Positions 17,327 through 25,851 of a stretch of DNA of 46,355 nt are shown here, piece by piece (position 1 is the first letter of the stretch; every line of letters begins with the position of its first letter). The position numbers and the translations under genes are program-made. The stretch is taken from positions 1 to 46,355 of the forward strand of contig CAIQOK010000097.1 of assembly GCA_903873415.1 (NCBI GenBank), given 5' to 3'. The stretch is from an uncultured Verrucomicrobiota bacterium. GTDB lineage: Bacteria; Verrucomicrobiota; Verrucomicrobiia; Limisphaerales; CAIQOK01. The notes beneath the pieces were generated by a model. The model worked only from the letters and a program-made list of their open reading frames with translations, was not told the origin of the DNA and did not search any database.

Positions 17327-17962
17327 TCAGGGCTTGGCCGCCGGTGCGCCGCCAAAATTGAAGTCTACCTTCGGCGGCGTGGCGGATCCGGGCGTGGCTG
17401 CGAAATACGGCTTGTCGTGAAAGCCCAGAACACCGGCATAAAGCACCGCCGGGAAAGATTTGACCGAGGTGTTGTAGCCGCGGACCGCCTCGTTGAAATC
17501 CCGGCGGGCAACGGCAATGCGGTTTTCCGTCCCTTCCAGCTGCGCCTGCAAGTCGCGGAAATTGGCACTCGCCTTCAGGTCAGGGTAGCGCTCCACCACC
17601 ACCATGAGACGGGAAAGAGCCGAGGACATGGCCCCTTGGGCACGCTCGAACTCGGCCAACTGCGCCGGATCGCTCGGTGCGGAGCGCGGATCCATTTTCA
17701 CCTGACCCACACTGGCGCGCGCCTGGGTGATGTCGGTGAGGGTGGATTTCTCGAAATTGGCGGCGCCGGAAACTGTGGAAACCAGATTGGGCACCAGATC
17801 GGCCCGGCGCTGGTAATCATTCTGCACCTGGGCCCACTTCTCATCCACCGCTTGCGAGCCCTGCACCAGCCGGTTATAGGCACCCGCAGCCAAAACCCCG
17901 ACGATCAGGATGAAAAGGCCGATCCCCCCGAGTATTCCGCATCCGATGGCAATTTTTTTCAT
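17327..17962 (-). CDS. lemA: LemA family protein
   Basis: The 211 residues include an N-terminal membrane helix (AIGCGILGGIGLFILIVGVLAAGAYNRLV) followed by a mostly helical periplasmic domain. Family features are YNRLVQGSQAVDEKWAQVQNDYQRR, DLVPNLVSTV, then RYPDLKASANFRDLQAQLEG and ENRIAVARRDFNEAVRGYN, which together form the LemA four-helix core. The last 35 residues are Pro/Gly-rich. Head of an operon with two TPM-domain genes. The molecular function of LemA is not settled. About 70 bases upstream of the start lies an intrinsic terminator on the same strand, so lemA expression may depend on read-through or on a promoter closer to the gene. Confidence 0.93.
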   Translation of the reverse strand: MKKIAIGCGILGGIGLFILIVGVLAAGAYNRLVQGSQAVDEKWAQVQNDYQRRADLVPNLVSTVSGAANFEKSTLTDITQARASVGQVKMDPRSAPSDPAQLAEFERAQGAMSSALSRLMVVVERYPDLKASANFRDLQAQLEGTENRIAVARRDFNEAVRGYNTSVKSFPAVLYAGVLGFHDKPYFAATPGSATPPKVDFNFGGAPAAKP

Positions 17963-18028
17963 AGAATTTAAGTAGGAATTGCATCTTAGGCGGGGGCCTC
18001 GCTGTGAGCAATGACAATACGAGGGAAG

Positions 18029-18071
18029 AAAAAACGGGCGCCGAGTAACACACGATAATACCCAGCGCCCG
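18029..18071 (-). terminator. Intrinsic terminator upstream of lemA
   Basis: On the minus strand CGGGCGC (18071-18065) pairs with GCGCCCG (18041-18035) across a 23-base loop. Six T follow (18034-18029). It lies downstream of the structured stretch 18095-18243 and 67 bases before the lemA start. Confidence 0.6.
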
Positions 18072-18094
18072 GTTTTTGTTCTGACAGGTGCAAA

Positions 18095-18243
18095 CTAGCG
18101 GCCCGTCCTTGTTTGGCAAGAGGCAATTGGAATAAAATCTTCGCTCCCCCGGAACCCTTTGATCCACAGCCGGAGTGAGCTTTGAACCCTCCGAACAGGA
18201 AGCGAATCCCCCGGTGTTTTCTGGCGCCGATTGCCCCCACTAA
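18095..18243 (-). ncRNA. Candidate structured RNA, terminator-ended
   Basis: Read on the minus strand, three nested helices can form. TTAGTGG (18243-18237) pairs with CCGCTAG (18101-18095). GGGGCAAT (18237-18230) pairs with ATTGCCTC (18127-18120). TTCGCTTCC (18206-18198) pairs with GGGAGCGAA (18148-18140). Inside is a small hairpin of CGGAG with CTCCG. Several pairs are G-U only on the minus strand, which favours transcription in that direction, and a terminator follows at 18071-18029. The shape, one long interrupted hairpin, recalls 6S RNA, but I recognise no conserved 6S or riboswitch sequence. It could instead be a leader that controls lemA. This is hand-folded and weakly supported. Confidence 0.3.
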
Positions 18244-18654
18244 TCCGGTGATAACTCATTTTAAATAAGATATATAAGGAAAGAAGAACACCCGCATAGC
18301 GCCTGGCAGGGATGCTTTTCCGCCGGCTTTTGGTTTTACCGATACCCGCGGGCAATCTCGTGTGGATTCATCCTAAAACCCCGCTTCAGGCAAGGGGAGA
18401 ATGCCCCGGGATAGTACAGCCGGCGATCGTTGGCCTGAGACCAATTCCCCTTTCCAACCCAAACGGGGTGGACGGTGTGCGAAAGGCTTTTGACGCTTTG
18501 AGCAACAGGGAGCTCAAGGTGGACAAATCATTGATTATCAATCAGAAATTCTTAAGGTTCGGAACGGGCAAAAATGGAATTCCCCCTGCTGAAGGCAATG
18601 CGTAGAGCCGCCCTTCAAAAACCCTTTGGCCTTTGGCGGTTTCACCTGCCGGAT

Positions 18655-19419
18655 TTAGGATCGACCGGCTTGCTGCGCGACCGCAAAATAGGTCAGGCGC
18701 AAACCCTCGAGAGTTAACCCCCGCTCCACCGCGGAAATCTCGGGCAACCGGGCGGCAATGAGCCTGGCATATCCTCCTGTGGCGACAACCGGCAGAGACC
18801 TGGTTTTCAACTCCCGCTTCAGCTCGCCGATCAATTCGCGCACCAACCCGCGATAGCCATGCACAGCGCCTACGAGCATGGCCTGCTCTGTGCTTTTGCC
18901 GATGGCGCTGCGAATCTCCCGGATCCGGATCCGAGGCAGGAGGGCGGTTTTCTCGTGCAGATAGTCTGTCATTGCCGCCAACCCGGGAGCAATGACTCCG
19001 CCGACATAATCGCCCGCTGCATTGACAACATCGAAGGTGACCGCCGTGCCGAAATCCACCACCACCACCGGGGCGCCAAATTGGCGGCGGGCCGCCACGG
19101 CGTTGGCCAACCGGTCCGGTCCGATGCTCTCGGGCTTCGGGTAGTCAATACCGATACCGCGGACGGTTTTCGAGTTGAGCTCCACCGGTGTGATTTTCCA
19201 GAGACGCCGCAGGGCCAGCCGCACTCGGGGTGTGACACGGGGCACGACACTGCACAGAGCCGCTCCCTCAAGGGCTGCGCCAGCGGTGAACTCCTCCACC
19301 GCCACCGGCTTGCCCACGAGCCAGTCGGTTGTGGGAATATCGATCCGCCGCCGCACGCGACGACCGTCGGCCAACCCCAGATGCGTATGCGTATTGCCAA
19401 TGTCGAGCAGCAGAATCAT
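18655..19419 (-). CDS. coaX: Type III pantothenate kinase
   Basis: Catalyses the first step of coenzyme A synthesis, phosphorylating pantothenate with ATP; type III enzymes are not feedback-inhibited by CoA. The 254 residues are typical. Family motifs are LLLDIGNTHTHLGL at the N-terminus (phosphate-binding loop with catalytic Asp), then IGPDRLANAVAA and VVVDFGTAVTFDVV. GGVIAPGL and VVATGGYARLIA also match. The gene starts 17 bases after the stop of an amidohydrolase-like gene and may share its transcript, though no functional link is evident. birA, a frequent neighbour, is absent. Confidence 0.95.
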   Translation of the reverse strand: MILLLDIGNTHTHLGLADGRRVRRRIDIPTTDWLVGKPVAVEEFTAGAALEGAALCSVVPRVTPRVRLALRRLWKITPVELNSKTVRGIGIDYPKPESIGPDRLANAVAARRQFGAPVVVVDFGTAVTFDVVNAAGDYVGGVIAPGLAAMTDYLHEKTALLPRIRIREIRSAIGKSTEQAMLVGAVHGYRGLVRELIGELKRELKTRSLPVVATGGYARLIAARLPEISAVERGLTLEGLRLTYFAVAQQAGRS

Positions 19420-19436
19420 GCGAAAATGGAGCCGGA

Positions 19437-20810
19437 CTAAAACCCCCTCCCAGCCCGGGGCGGACGAGCCTGATATCTTTCATAAAGCCTCGTGTGCCGG
19501 CTGGCCAGACTGACCTCTTCACCGGCAATCCAAAACCTCGTCACCTTCGCCCGGATATCCAGGATGTTGCCGTCGCAAATAAACAGCGTGGCCTCCTTGC
19601 CGGCCTCGATAGATCCCACCCGGCTCTGAACCCCAAGCATCCGGGCAGGATAGAGGGTGACCCCCTTGATCGCCTCCTCCTCGGGCAGACCAAACGCGAC
19701 GGCCTGAGCGGCGAGATACGGGAGATTGCGCGACATGGTGGCACCGAATCCACCACGCCCGGTCGCAAACCCAACACATACTCCGGCCCGATGCAGCACC
19801 TCTGGAGCTCTAAACTGGACGTCATAGGCGTCGGTGTCGCCCGGGGGCAAGGTGAAGATGTGTTCATAAAGGACAGGGATTTTGTGGGAGGCCAGCAAGG
19901 ATGCCGCCCGCCATGCATCTCGCCCTCCGGCTATCACGACCCTGAGATGATTCGTGGCTGCCCAGAGTGCGGCGGCTTGGATCTGCCTCAGCTCGTTGGC
20001 GTGGACGACCACGGGCAACTCCCCCTTTAAATAAGGGCGCATGGCCTCCCATGCCGGGATTTTTTCCGAAGCCCGTCCGGCCCGCAAAGCTCCAAAATCC
20101 TCAGTCCGGATATAAGCACGTGCGTCGTCAAAGAAATCCTCCAACGAGCGGATTTTATTACGCCGGTCCTGGTCCTGCTCATCGAATGCCTTCCACTTGG
20201 CCGGGTTGGCCAGCCGGTCTTTGGGCGTGATGTTCAAGGATTGGTCCGGCCAGAAGATGTGGAGCGCCGCGGGCTTTTTCACGATCATCTGCTCCCAAGT
20301 CCATCCAGCCAAAGCCAGCAGCGCCGACTGACCAGCGACAACATCGCCCTCCGGCGAGGGTTCGAAATAGCCGATGCCGTTGGCACGCGCCACCGGCAAG
20401 AGTTCAGAATCAGGGTTCACGGCGATCCAAGATTCCACCTCGGGAGTAAACTCGCCGACTTCCGTGGAGTCCTGGGTGGCGCGCACGGCGTCAATCTCCG
20501 TCAAGCCCAGAGCGCTGTCGGCCGAGATCAAGCCGGGATACAGGTGGCGGCCTTGGACATCGATCCAAACGGTTCCGGGCGGTATGGCAGGCGGCGGTGT
20601 TCCGGCTGATGCCCCGCGAAAAACCAAGGTAATGACGTTGGACTCTACCAGCACCGCGCCGTTGGTGAGAATCCCGTTGGCAACAGTATGCACCAAGGCA
20701 TTGGTGAACAGGAGTGTGGACGCATCCGCCCGGCCGCCCCCCAAAAGCAAAAGGATGCCCGACCAAAGGGCGGCCATCCAGACGCGGGATTTCAACAGTT
20801 CAATTTTCAT
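19437..20810 (-). CDS. Secreted amidohydrolase-like protein lacking metal ligands
   Basis: The 457 residues begin with a signal peptide (ALWSGILLLLGGGRADA). The rest has the fold pattern of the imidazolonepropionase-like amidohydrolases: a beta-sandwich start (LLFTNALVHTVANGILTNGAVLVESN), then DVQGRHLYPGLISADSALG. The C-terminal ending is GVTLYPARMLGVQSRVGSIEAGKEATLFI. In active members the P-G-L/F-I-D segment is followed by H-x-H, which holds the metals; here the residues are SADSALG. The late catalytic Asp segment also reads FATGRGGF instead of a G-T-D/S-D-type motif. Two histidines further on (VVVHANEL, YEHIF) remain. The enzyme is therefore probably inactive or uses another chemistry. The start overlaps the stop of the larger upstream gene (ATGA), suggesting joint synthesis and perhaps a complex. 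Confidence 0.8.
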   Translation of the reverse strand: MKIELLKSRVWMAALWSGILLLLGGGRADASTLLFTNALVHTVANGILTNGAVLVESNVITLVFRGASAGTPPPAIPPGTVWIDVQGRHLYPGLISADSALGLTEIDAVRATQDSTEVGEFTPEVESWIAVNPDSELLPVARANGIGYFEPSPEGDVVAGQSALLALAGWTWEQMIVKKPAALHIFWPDQSLNITPKDRLANPAKWKAFDEQDQDRRNKIRSLEDFFDDARAYIRTEDFGALRAGRASEKIPAWEAMRPYLKGELPVVVHANELRQIQAAALWAATNHLRVVIAGGRDAWRAASLLASHKIPVLYEHIFTLPPGDTDAYDVQFRAPEVLHRAGVCVGFATGRGGFGATMSRNLPYLAAQAVAFGLPEEEAIKGVTLYPARMLGVQSRVGSIEAGKEATLFICDGNILDIRAKVTRFWIAGEEVSLASRHTRLYERYQARPPRAGRGF

Positions 20811-23752
20811 TGGTCCTCCTGATCCAGACAGTGGCGCTCGCGCCCGTCGAACTCATGCTCCAGCGAGCTGCGGAAGAAGGCCTTGCCGCCATCATTGCCG
20901 GCATCATCCGAGCCGCCGGCCAGACGGGCGATCTTTCTTGCCTTGGCGATGAGATCCTTGCGTTCGGCCTGCAGACGAGCCGTGCGACCCGCTTCCAAAG
21001 CGCGGTCAAAATACTGCCGCCCGTCAATCCAGGTCTGCAGGCAGACCGTGCCGGAGTCCAGCGGCGACTTGGACCAGACCGCAAAGTCAGCGTCCTTGCC
21101 GGGTTCGAGCGAGCCCACGAATGCGTCGATGTGCAGCTGCTTGGCCGGGTTGAGAGTGACGAAATTGAGGGCTTTGGCCTCGGGAGTACCGCCGTATTTT
21201 ACGGCTTTGGCCGCCTCGAGATAAAGCCGGCGGGCGAGATCGGACGAATCAGAATTGAAGGACACGGTCACCCCGCGCTGGGCCGCGAGACTTCCATTGT
21301 AGGGAATCGCGTCATAAACCTCGAACTTGTAGGCCCACCAATCGGAGAAGGTCGACACCCCGGCACCATGCGCCGAAATCTCATCCGCTATTTTGTAGGC
21401 TTCCAGACCGTGCTGCAACGTGCCAACCCTCACCCCAAACCCCTCCATCAGCCGGAGCAGCATCAGGATTTCATCCTGACGATAGGAGTGGGAATGGATC
21501 AAGCGCCTGCCCTGGATGATTTCACCGATGGCTTCAAGTTCAAGGTCGCGGCGCGGAATCAGGCCGCCAGTCGACCGGTAAGCTTCCCAGTCTTGGAGAT
21601 AGTGTCGGGCGGCGGTGAAGCGGTTGGCGATAAAGGTCTGCACCCCCATGCGGGTTTGCGGAAAGCGCGATGTGACATGATCGCCCCAGTTGGACTGTTT
21701 TGGATTTTCGCCCAACGCGAATTTGATCCCCGCCGGAGCGTTGCTGAAAACCAGATCCTCGGGAGAATTCCCGTCACGGAGTTTGATGACGCAGTTCTGC
21801 CCGTCAATCGGATTGGCCGAGCCGTGAAGCAAGTTGGCGGCTGTCACGCCTCCGGCCAGTTGCTGGTGCAAATTGGGCGTCTCCGAATTCACCACATCCC
21901 GGATTCGGACCATCGCGGTCGAGGGAAGACTCATTTCATTGACGTTGCCCAGTATGGCGGAGTGGCTGTGACAATCGATAATGCCGGCGGTGATATGCCA
22001 TCCGGTAGCATCAAGGATCAATGTGTTGGTGGGCGGGGTAGCTGGAGATCCAGCGGCCAGGATTTTACCACCGGCAACGAACAGCTCCGCATTGGTGAGA
22101 ACGCCCGCCGGCCCGCCCGTCCAGATCGTGGCGTGGCGGATCAAGAGCGCAGGGGGGTTGGTGATCGCTCCGCGGCCTTCCTGGGGCGAGTGCGCGACCC
22201 GGATCCGCTGAGCTTCCCGTAAATCGTCCCCCTTTTTATCCTTCTTCATCGGAAGGCCTGCGTTGCTAGCCCCATTCGTGGCCGCCAGACTGACGGTGGC
22301 ATTGGTCGGCGCGGCCGATGCCGTGCTTTTGGTTGCGGATGCCGGCTTGGAAGGTTCCGGCGGGCAGGCATGAATTTTCCCGTCAATCCACACCGCCCGG
22401 ACTTTGGATTCCGGATCGAAGTAGCTGCGCCCTTGAACGATCACCAAATTGGCTATCTTGCCCGCCTCGATGCTGCCCAGCTGTTTTTCGACGCCGCACA
22501 ACCTGGCGGGAACAATGGTCAACCCGGCCAGCGCATCCTCTTCCGATAATCCGCGATCAAGTGCGAGCCTGAGATTTTTCCGGAACTCTTTCTTCTCCCC
22601 GAGCCCATAGGTGGTCAATGCCACCTCGAGCTTGAGCTCTCGCAACAGTGCGGGGTTCTCCGGCGCCCAGTCCCAGGTCCTCAGTTGATCGAGCGAAATC
22701 TGGTCCCAGTCCGCTTCGTCCGGCAGCTTGGGCAGGGACGGAAAATTCACAGGCACAATGAACGCCGCGCCGCTCACGCGGGCCAGATCGGGCCGGCGCC
22801 ATTCCTGACCGCAAGAAATGAGGATCAGGTTGAAATCCAGTTCCCGTGCGAGTCGGACCGCCCGGTCGTTCATCAGGGCGCTCCCGGGTTCCACGACAAA
22901 AGGCATTCGCTTGCCGGTGGCTGCCGCCAAAGCTGTCAGCCCCGGATCATATTCCGGCCGGCGTCGCGCGGCGGAATGCTTTTCAAAATCGGCCCGGTCC
23001 AGTGCGTAATGATCAGCGTCCAAAAACGTCTGCCGCACCGCCGCGATCACCCCCATCAGGGAGGAGGGAAACGAGCCGTCGTCCTGCGGCTCAAAGGCGA
23101 TATGTTGAAAAACCCCGGGCTTGAGGATCGCTTGGTTGGGGTTCTCCTCGGTCAAGGCAATCAATGCGCTGGTGCCGCGCAAAATACCCCGACAGGGAGC
23201 GACCACCGCCGTGGTGAAGCCCTGTTCGCGAAGAGCAGAGAGATTTTTTTCCTTGGGCGAATAATTGTCCGCCACTCTTGCTTCAGGATTGATTTTACCC
23301 AGCGCCGACCCCGGCCCGGCCCGGCCCGGGTCGGATCTGTCGCCGGGCGCGCCGAAAAACCGCCAACCACCGGCCGTCAGGCTGCCCCGGCCAATGGGCA
23401 TCGAGTCTCCCGTGGACACGGGCGGGTTGGTGGAATCCAAAACCAGATAGGATTCGATGAAGCCGGCGTAGACCGTGTTGCTGGTCATGTCCCAGACCCT
23501 TGCCCCGGCGGGGATGTCCACATTCGTGCCAACCGCCTCGATCAACCCGTCGCGGATCAAAACGGTTCCCGCTTCAAGAATTTGTCCGGGACGAACGACC
23601 ACCCGCCCGCCCGCCAGCGCATGAAGGCCTGCGGGGTGCGGACGAAAACCGGGGGGGGCCAGATCTCCAGCTGATGTCCCCATGAGAAATCCGCAGGTCC
23701 CTGCCAGCAGCGCAAACAGCAACTTGGGCAGAGGCTGGTGTAACATCGTCAT
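20807..23752 (-). CDS. Secreted tandem amidohydrolase, first domain degenerate
   Basis: About 981 residues from the ATG at 23752 (a second ATG two codons on is equally possible); longer in-frame upstream sequence is not protein-like. A signal peptide (KLLFALLAGTCGFLMGTSAG) is followed by two amidohydrolase-like halves. The first (about 45-470) starts VVVRPGQILEAGTVLIRDGL but has VYAGFIESYLVL where H-x-H is expected, and ends like the family (TIVPARLCGVEKQLGSIEAG). A Ser/Thr/Ala linker follows. The second half (from about 535) keeps the metal site: GIIDCHSHSAILGN, IHSHSYRQDE, VGTLQHGLEAY and FNSDSSDLARRL, ending NPAKQLHIDAFVGSLEPGKDADFAVWS. Only the second half is expected to hydrolyse a cyclic amide or peptide-like substrate in the periplasm. 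Coupled by ATGA to the smaller homologue. Confidence 0.85.
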   Translation of the reverse strand: MTMLHQPLPKLLFALLAGTCGFLMGTSAGDLAPPGFRPHPAGLHALAGGRVVVRPGQILEAGTVLIRDGLIEAVGTNVDIPAGARVWDMTSNTVYAGFIESYLVLDSTNPPVSTGDSMPIGRGSLTAGGWRFFGAPGDRSDPGRAGPGSALGKINPEARVADNYSPKEKNLSALREQGFTTAVVAPCRGILRGTSALIALTEENPNQAILKPGVFQHIAFEPQDDGSFPSSLMGVIAAVRQTFLDADHYALDRADFEKHSAARRRPEYDPGLTALAAATGKRMPFVVEPGSALMNDRAVRLARELDFNLILISCGQEWRRPDLARVSGAAFIVPVNFPSLPKLPDEADWDQISLDQLRTWDWAPENPALLRELKLEVALTTYGLGEKKEFRKNLRLALDRGLSEEDALAGLTIVPARLCGVEKQLGSIEAGKIANLVIVQGRSYFDPESKVRAVWIDGKIHACPPEPSKPASATKSTASAAPTNATVSLAATNGASNAGLPMKKDKKGDDLREAQRIRVAHSPQEGRGAITNPPALLIRHATIWTGGPAGVLTNAELFVAGGKILAAGSPATPPTNTLILDATGWHITAGIIDCHSHSAILGNVNEMSLPSTAMVRIRDVVNSETPNLHQQLAGGVTAANLLHGSANPIDGQNCVIKLRDGNSPEDLVFSNAPAGIKFALGENPKQSNWGDHVTSRFPQTRMGVQTFIANRFTAARHYLQDWEAYRSTGGLIPRRDLELEAIGEIIQGRRLIHSHSYRQDEILMLLRLMEGFGVRVGTLQHGLEAYKIADEISAHGAGVSTFSDWWAYKFEVYDAIPYNGSLAAQRGVTVSFNSDSSDLARRLYLEAAKAVKYGGTPEAKALNFVTLNPAKQLHIDAFVGSLEPGKDADFAVWSKSPLDSGTVCLQTWIDGRQYFDRALEAGRTARLQAERKDLIAKARKIARLAGGSDDAGNDGGKAFFRSSLEHEFDGRERHCLDQEDQ

Positions 23753-23958
23753 TCTAAGAGGGCAGTGTGGGGATGGGAAGGATGCAAGGCAAGACCTCGG
23801 TGCGGGGTTGTTGATGAGGCCAAAGCGCCTAATCTTGGCGCGAACGAGGTTCAAGTTTTTAATCTTTCAAATCTCAAATTTACCTCTCGCCTCCGTGAAC
23901 AGGGGCAGGCAACGTGGCCCTGCGGCAGATGATGTCTCATCACTGTCCGATTTGAAGC

Positions 23959-24603
23959 ATGTGGCAGCATTCGCAACCCGCTCAGGGTGATCCGGTCGAC
24001 TGGCTGGGATATTGGCATCCGCTCGCCGACCAACTCGGCTCGGCTAACGGTCTGCTTGCCCTTGGAGAGGTTTCGTGCTCCCTGCGACTGCCGGCCGTTC
24101 AGGATCTGGGCGGATTGCGCCGCTTTCTTCTGGAATATCAGAAACACCTGCTGCTGCCCCATGAACTACCGGCAATCCAACGCGCCTTCGACCACACCTG
24201 CCGTCGTGAGCTGCGCGAACTGGTCGCCTTGGATTGCGCTCTGGCCCGCGAACCCGCACTGCAGCATTTCACGGAAGCCAGCCGCCGCGCCGGACAGACT
24301 CAGTTGTTAAAACTCCGGCCACTCCGGGACGAGCGCGTTCCCCGGCGCTACCGGGAGGCGATCGAACGGGGCGAAGCGAACGGCTGGCATACCTTGGTCT
24401 ACGGGCTGACTCTGGCGCTTTATTCACTTCCCTTGCGCCAAGGCCTCTTGGGCTTTGGCTTCCAGACCACCCGCGGCTTCATCCACTCGGCCGCACGTCC
24501 ATTGCGGCTCTCGGAAAACGATTGCCGGGCCCTGGTCGCGGAACTCTGCGCCTCGCTGCCCCAAGCCGTTGAGACTCTTTTGTCTCTCAGGACGGCGGCT
24601 TGA
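23959..24603 (+). CDS. UreF-like protein (orphan)
   Basis: A 214-residue, all-helical protein that resembles the urease accessory protein UreF. Residues about 45-120 follow its pattern: F-L-x-x-Y-x-x-x-L-L-L-P-x-E-L-P-A, then [18 protein letters not shown] and a helix [14 protein letters not shown]. Residues about 140-205 read [20 protein letters not shown], then [20 protein letters not shown], as in the UreF C-terminal half. The N-terminal U-P-x-G-G-F-x-H-S-type motif of true UreF is not clear here ([14 protein letters not shown]). No urease structural or other accessory gene is in the window. A chaperone role for another metal enzyme is possible. The stop overlaps a possible TTG start of the next gene, so the pair may be co-transcribed. 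Confidence 0.6.
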   Translation: MWQHSQPAQGDPVDWLGYWHPLADQLGSANGLLALGEVSCSLRLPAVQDLGGLRRFLLEYQKHLLLPHELPAIQRAFDHTCRRELRELVALDCALAREPALQHFTEASRRAGQTQLLKLRPLRDERVPRRYREAIERGEANGWHTLVYGLTLALYSLPLRQGLLGFGFQTTRGFIHSAARPLRLSENDCRALVAELCASLPQAVETLLSLRTAA

Positions 24604-24635
24604 AGTGGATCCCATTTCACCCCACCCTCTCCCTC

Positions 24636-25847
24636 ATGGTCAATTCTTCACCGCGCCTGCGGCTTCGCGTCACTTCCACGGCAGAAACCATCCTGCGAGG
24701 CGGGCATCCTTGGTTGTTTGCGGACAGCGTCCGGGACCAAAACCGAGTCGGCCAAGCCGGGGAACTGGCCGTGATCTTCGACCGTAACAACCGCTTCCTC
24801 GCAGTGGGGCTCTACGACCCCGATTCGCCCATCCGCGTCCGGATCCTCCATTGCGGTCGCCCGCTCACTATTGACGCCTCCTGGCGGGCACAGCGGCTCG
24901 AGGACTGCCTCAAGCGCCGGGCCGGTCACTTTAATTCCAGCACCACGGGCTACCGGCTCATCAATGGTGAGAGTGATGGCTGGCCCGGTCTGGTTCTCGA
25001 TCAATACGGCTCGACTCTTGTCCTTAAAATCTATACGGCGGCTTGGTTGCCGGGACTGGAGGAGTTGACTGATCTGATTGTCTCACGGCTCCATCCGGAA
25101 CGGATGGTTTTGCGCCTGAGCCGCAACCTTCAGTCAATCGCTGCCACGTCGTTTAAAAGGCGTGACGGTGAAATTCTCCGGGGCTCATCGGTGGAAAGTC
25201 CTGTCCCCTTTCTGGAAAACGGCATTGTTTTTGAGGCGGAAGTGGTTCAAGGCCAAAAAACCGGTTTTTTCCTCGATCAACGTGAAAACCGGCGTCATGT
25301 GGAATCCCTGGCCGCCGGCCGCCGGGTTCTCAATGCATTCAGCTTCTCCGGAGGATTTTCGCTGTATGCCGCCCGGGGCGGAGCGGTGTCAGCCACCAAC
25401 CTCGACATTAGCGCCCACGCTCTGGCCGGGGCAAAGCGTAATTTTTTCTTAAACTCGTCTTGCGAAGAGGTAAGCCGCTGCCGTCATGAACCCGTGCAAG
25501 GAGACACTTTTGAATGGCTGGAGCGCCATTCGGACCGGAAGTTTGACCTGGTGATTCTCGATCCTCCGTCGTTTGCAAAGCGAGCATCGGAACAATCCGC
25601 TGCGCTTCATGCCTACAAACGCCTCGCCTTATTAGGAATCTCCCGTTTGGATGAAGGAGGAATCCTGGTGTCTGCTTCGTGTTCGGCTCACGTTGGTGCA
25701 GACAGCTTTTTCGAGGCGGTGCGACTCAGTGCCACTGCTTCAGGTCGCCACTGGAATGAGAAATTAACCACACGCCACGCACCTGATCATCCCGCTTCAT
25801 TCCGGGAAGCGGAATATTTGAAGGCGATCTATCTGGAATTTTCTTGA
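24636..25847 (+). CDS. RlmI/RlmK-like 23S rRNA cytosine-C5 methyltransferase
   Basis: Class I SAM-dependent RNA methyltransferase of the RlmI type, 403 residues from the ATG at 24636. An N-terminal PUA-like domain ([19 protein letters not shown]) and a middle EEHEE domain ([37 protein letters not shown]) precede the Rossmann domain. That domain carries [38 protein letters not shown] (SAM motif I), the acidic ATNLDIS and the catalytic [11 protein letters not shown] (family D-P-P-x-F/S). It ends SASCSAHVG, including the second cysteine region. A TTG at 24600 overlapping the previous stop would add 12 residues. It converges with dnaN, four bases separating the stops. Confidence 0.9.
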   Translation: MVNSSPRLRLRVTSTAETILRGGHPWLFADSVRDQNRVGQAGELAVIFDRNNRFLAVGLYDPDSPIRVRILHCGRPLTIDASWRAQRLEDCLKRRAGHFNSSTTGYRLINGESDGWPGLVLDQYGSTLVLKIYTAAWLPGLEELTDLIVSRLHPERMVLRLSRNLQSIAATSFKRRDGEILRGSSVESPVPFLENGIVFEAEVVQGQKTGFFLDQRENRRHVESLAAGRRVLNAFSFSGGFSLYAARGGAVSATNLDISAHALAGAKRNFFLNSSCEEVSRCRHEPVQGDTFEWLERHSDRKFDLVILDPPSFAKRASEQSAALHAYKRLALLGISRLDEGGILVSASCSAHVGADSFFEAVRLSATASGRHWNEKLTTRHAPDHPASFREAEYLKAIYLEFS

Positions 25848-25851
25848 AGGG

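Larger units (their letters stand above)
17963..18654. other. 692-base intergenic region between coaX and lemA
   Basis: No convincing protein gene on either strand. The left half contains an intrinsic terminator (18029-18071) and a set of long-range base-pairings read on the minus strand (18095-18243), annotated separately. An AT-rich block at 18256-18282 upstream of that structure, with TAAAAT on the minus strand (18258-18263), could be its promoter. The right half (18300-18654) has no feature I can name. Confidence 0.5.

Noticed and set aside
18161-18170. Sequence TGATCCACAG resembling a DnaA box, considered with dnaN as sign of an origin
   Set aside because: Single imperfect match, far from dnaN, with no cluster of boxes or AT-rich unwinding region and no dnaA.
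18300-18654. Search for tmRNA, SRP RNA or RNase P RNA in the coaX-lemA gap
   Set aside because: None of the conserved end sequences or loops of these RNAs was found.
20714-22222. 502-codon plus-strand open frame across the amidohydrolase genes
   Set aside because: Arises from the high-GC antisense of two real genes; no domain or start signal.
22685-23674. 329-codon plus-strand open frame across the tandem amidohydrolase
   Set aside because: Antisense of the signal peptide and first-domain coding sequence; composition not protein-like.
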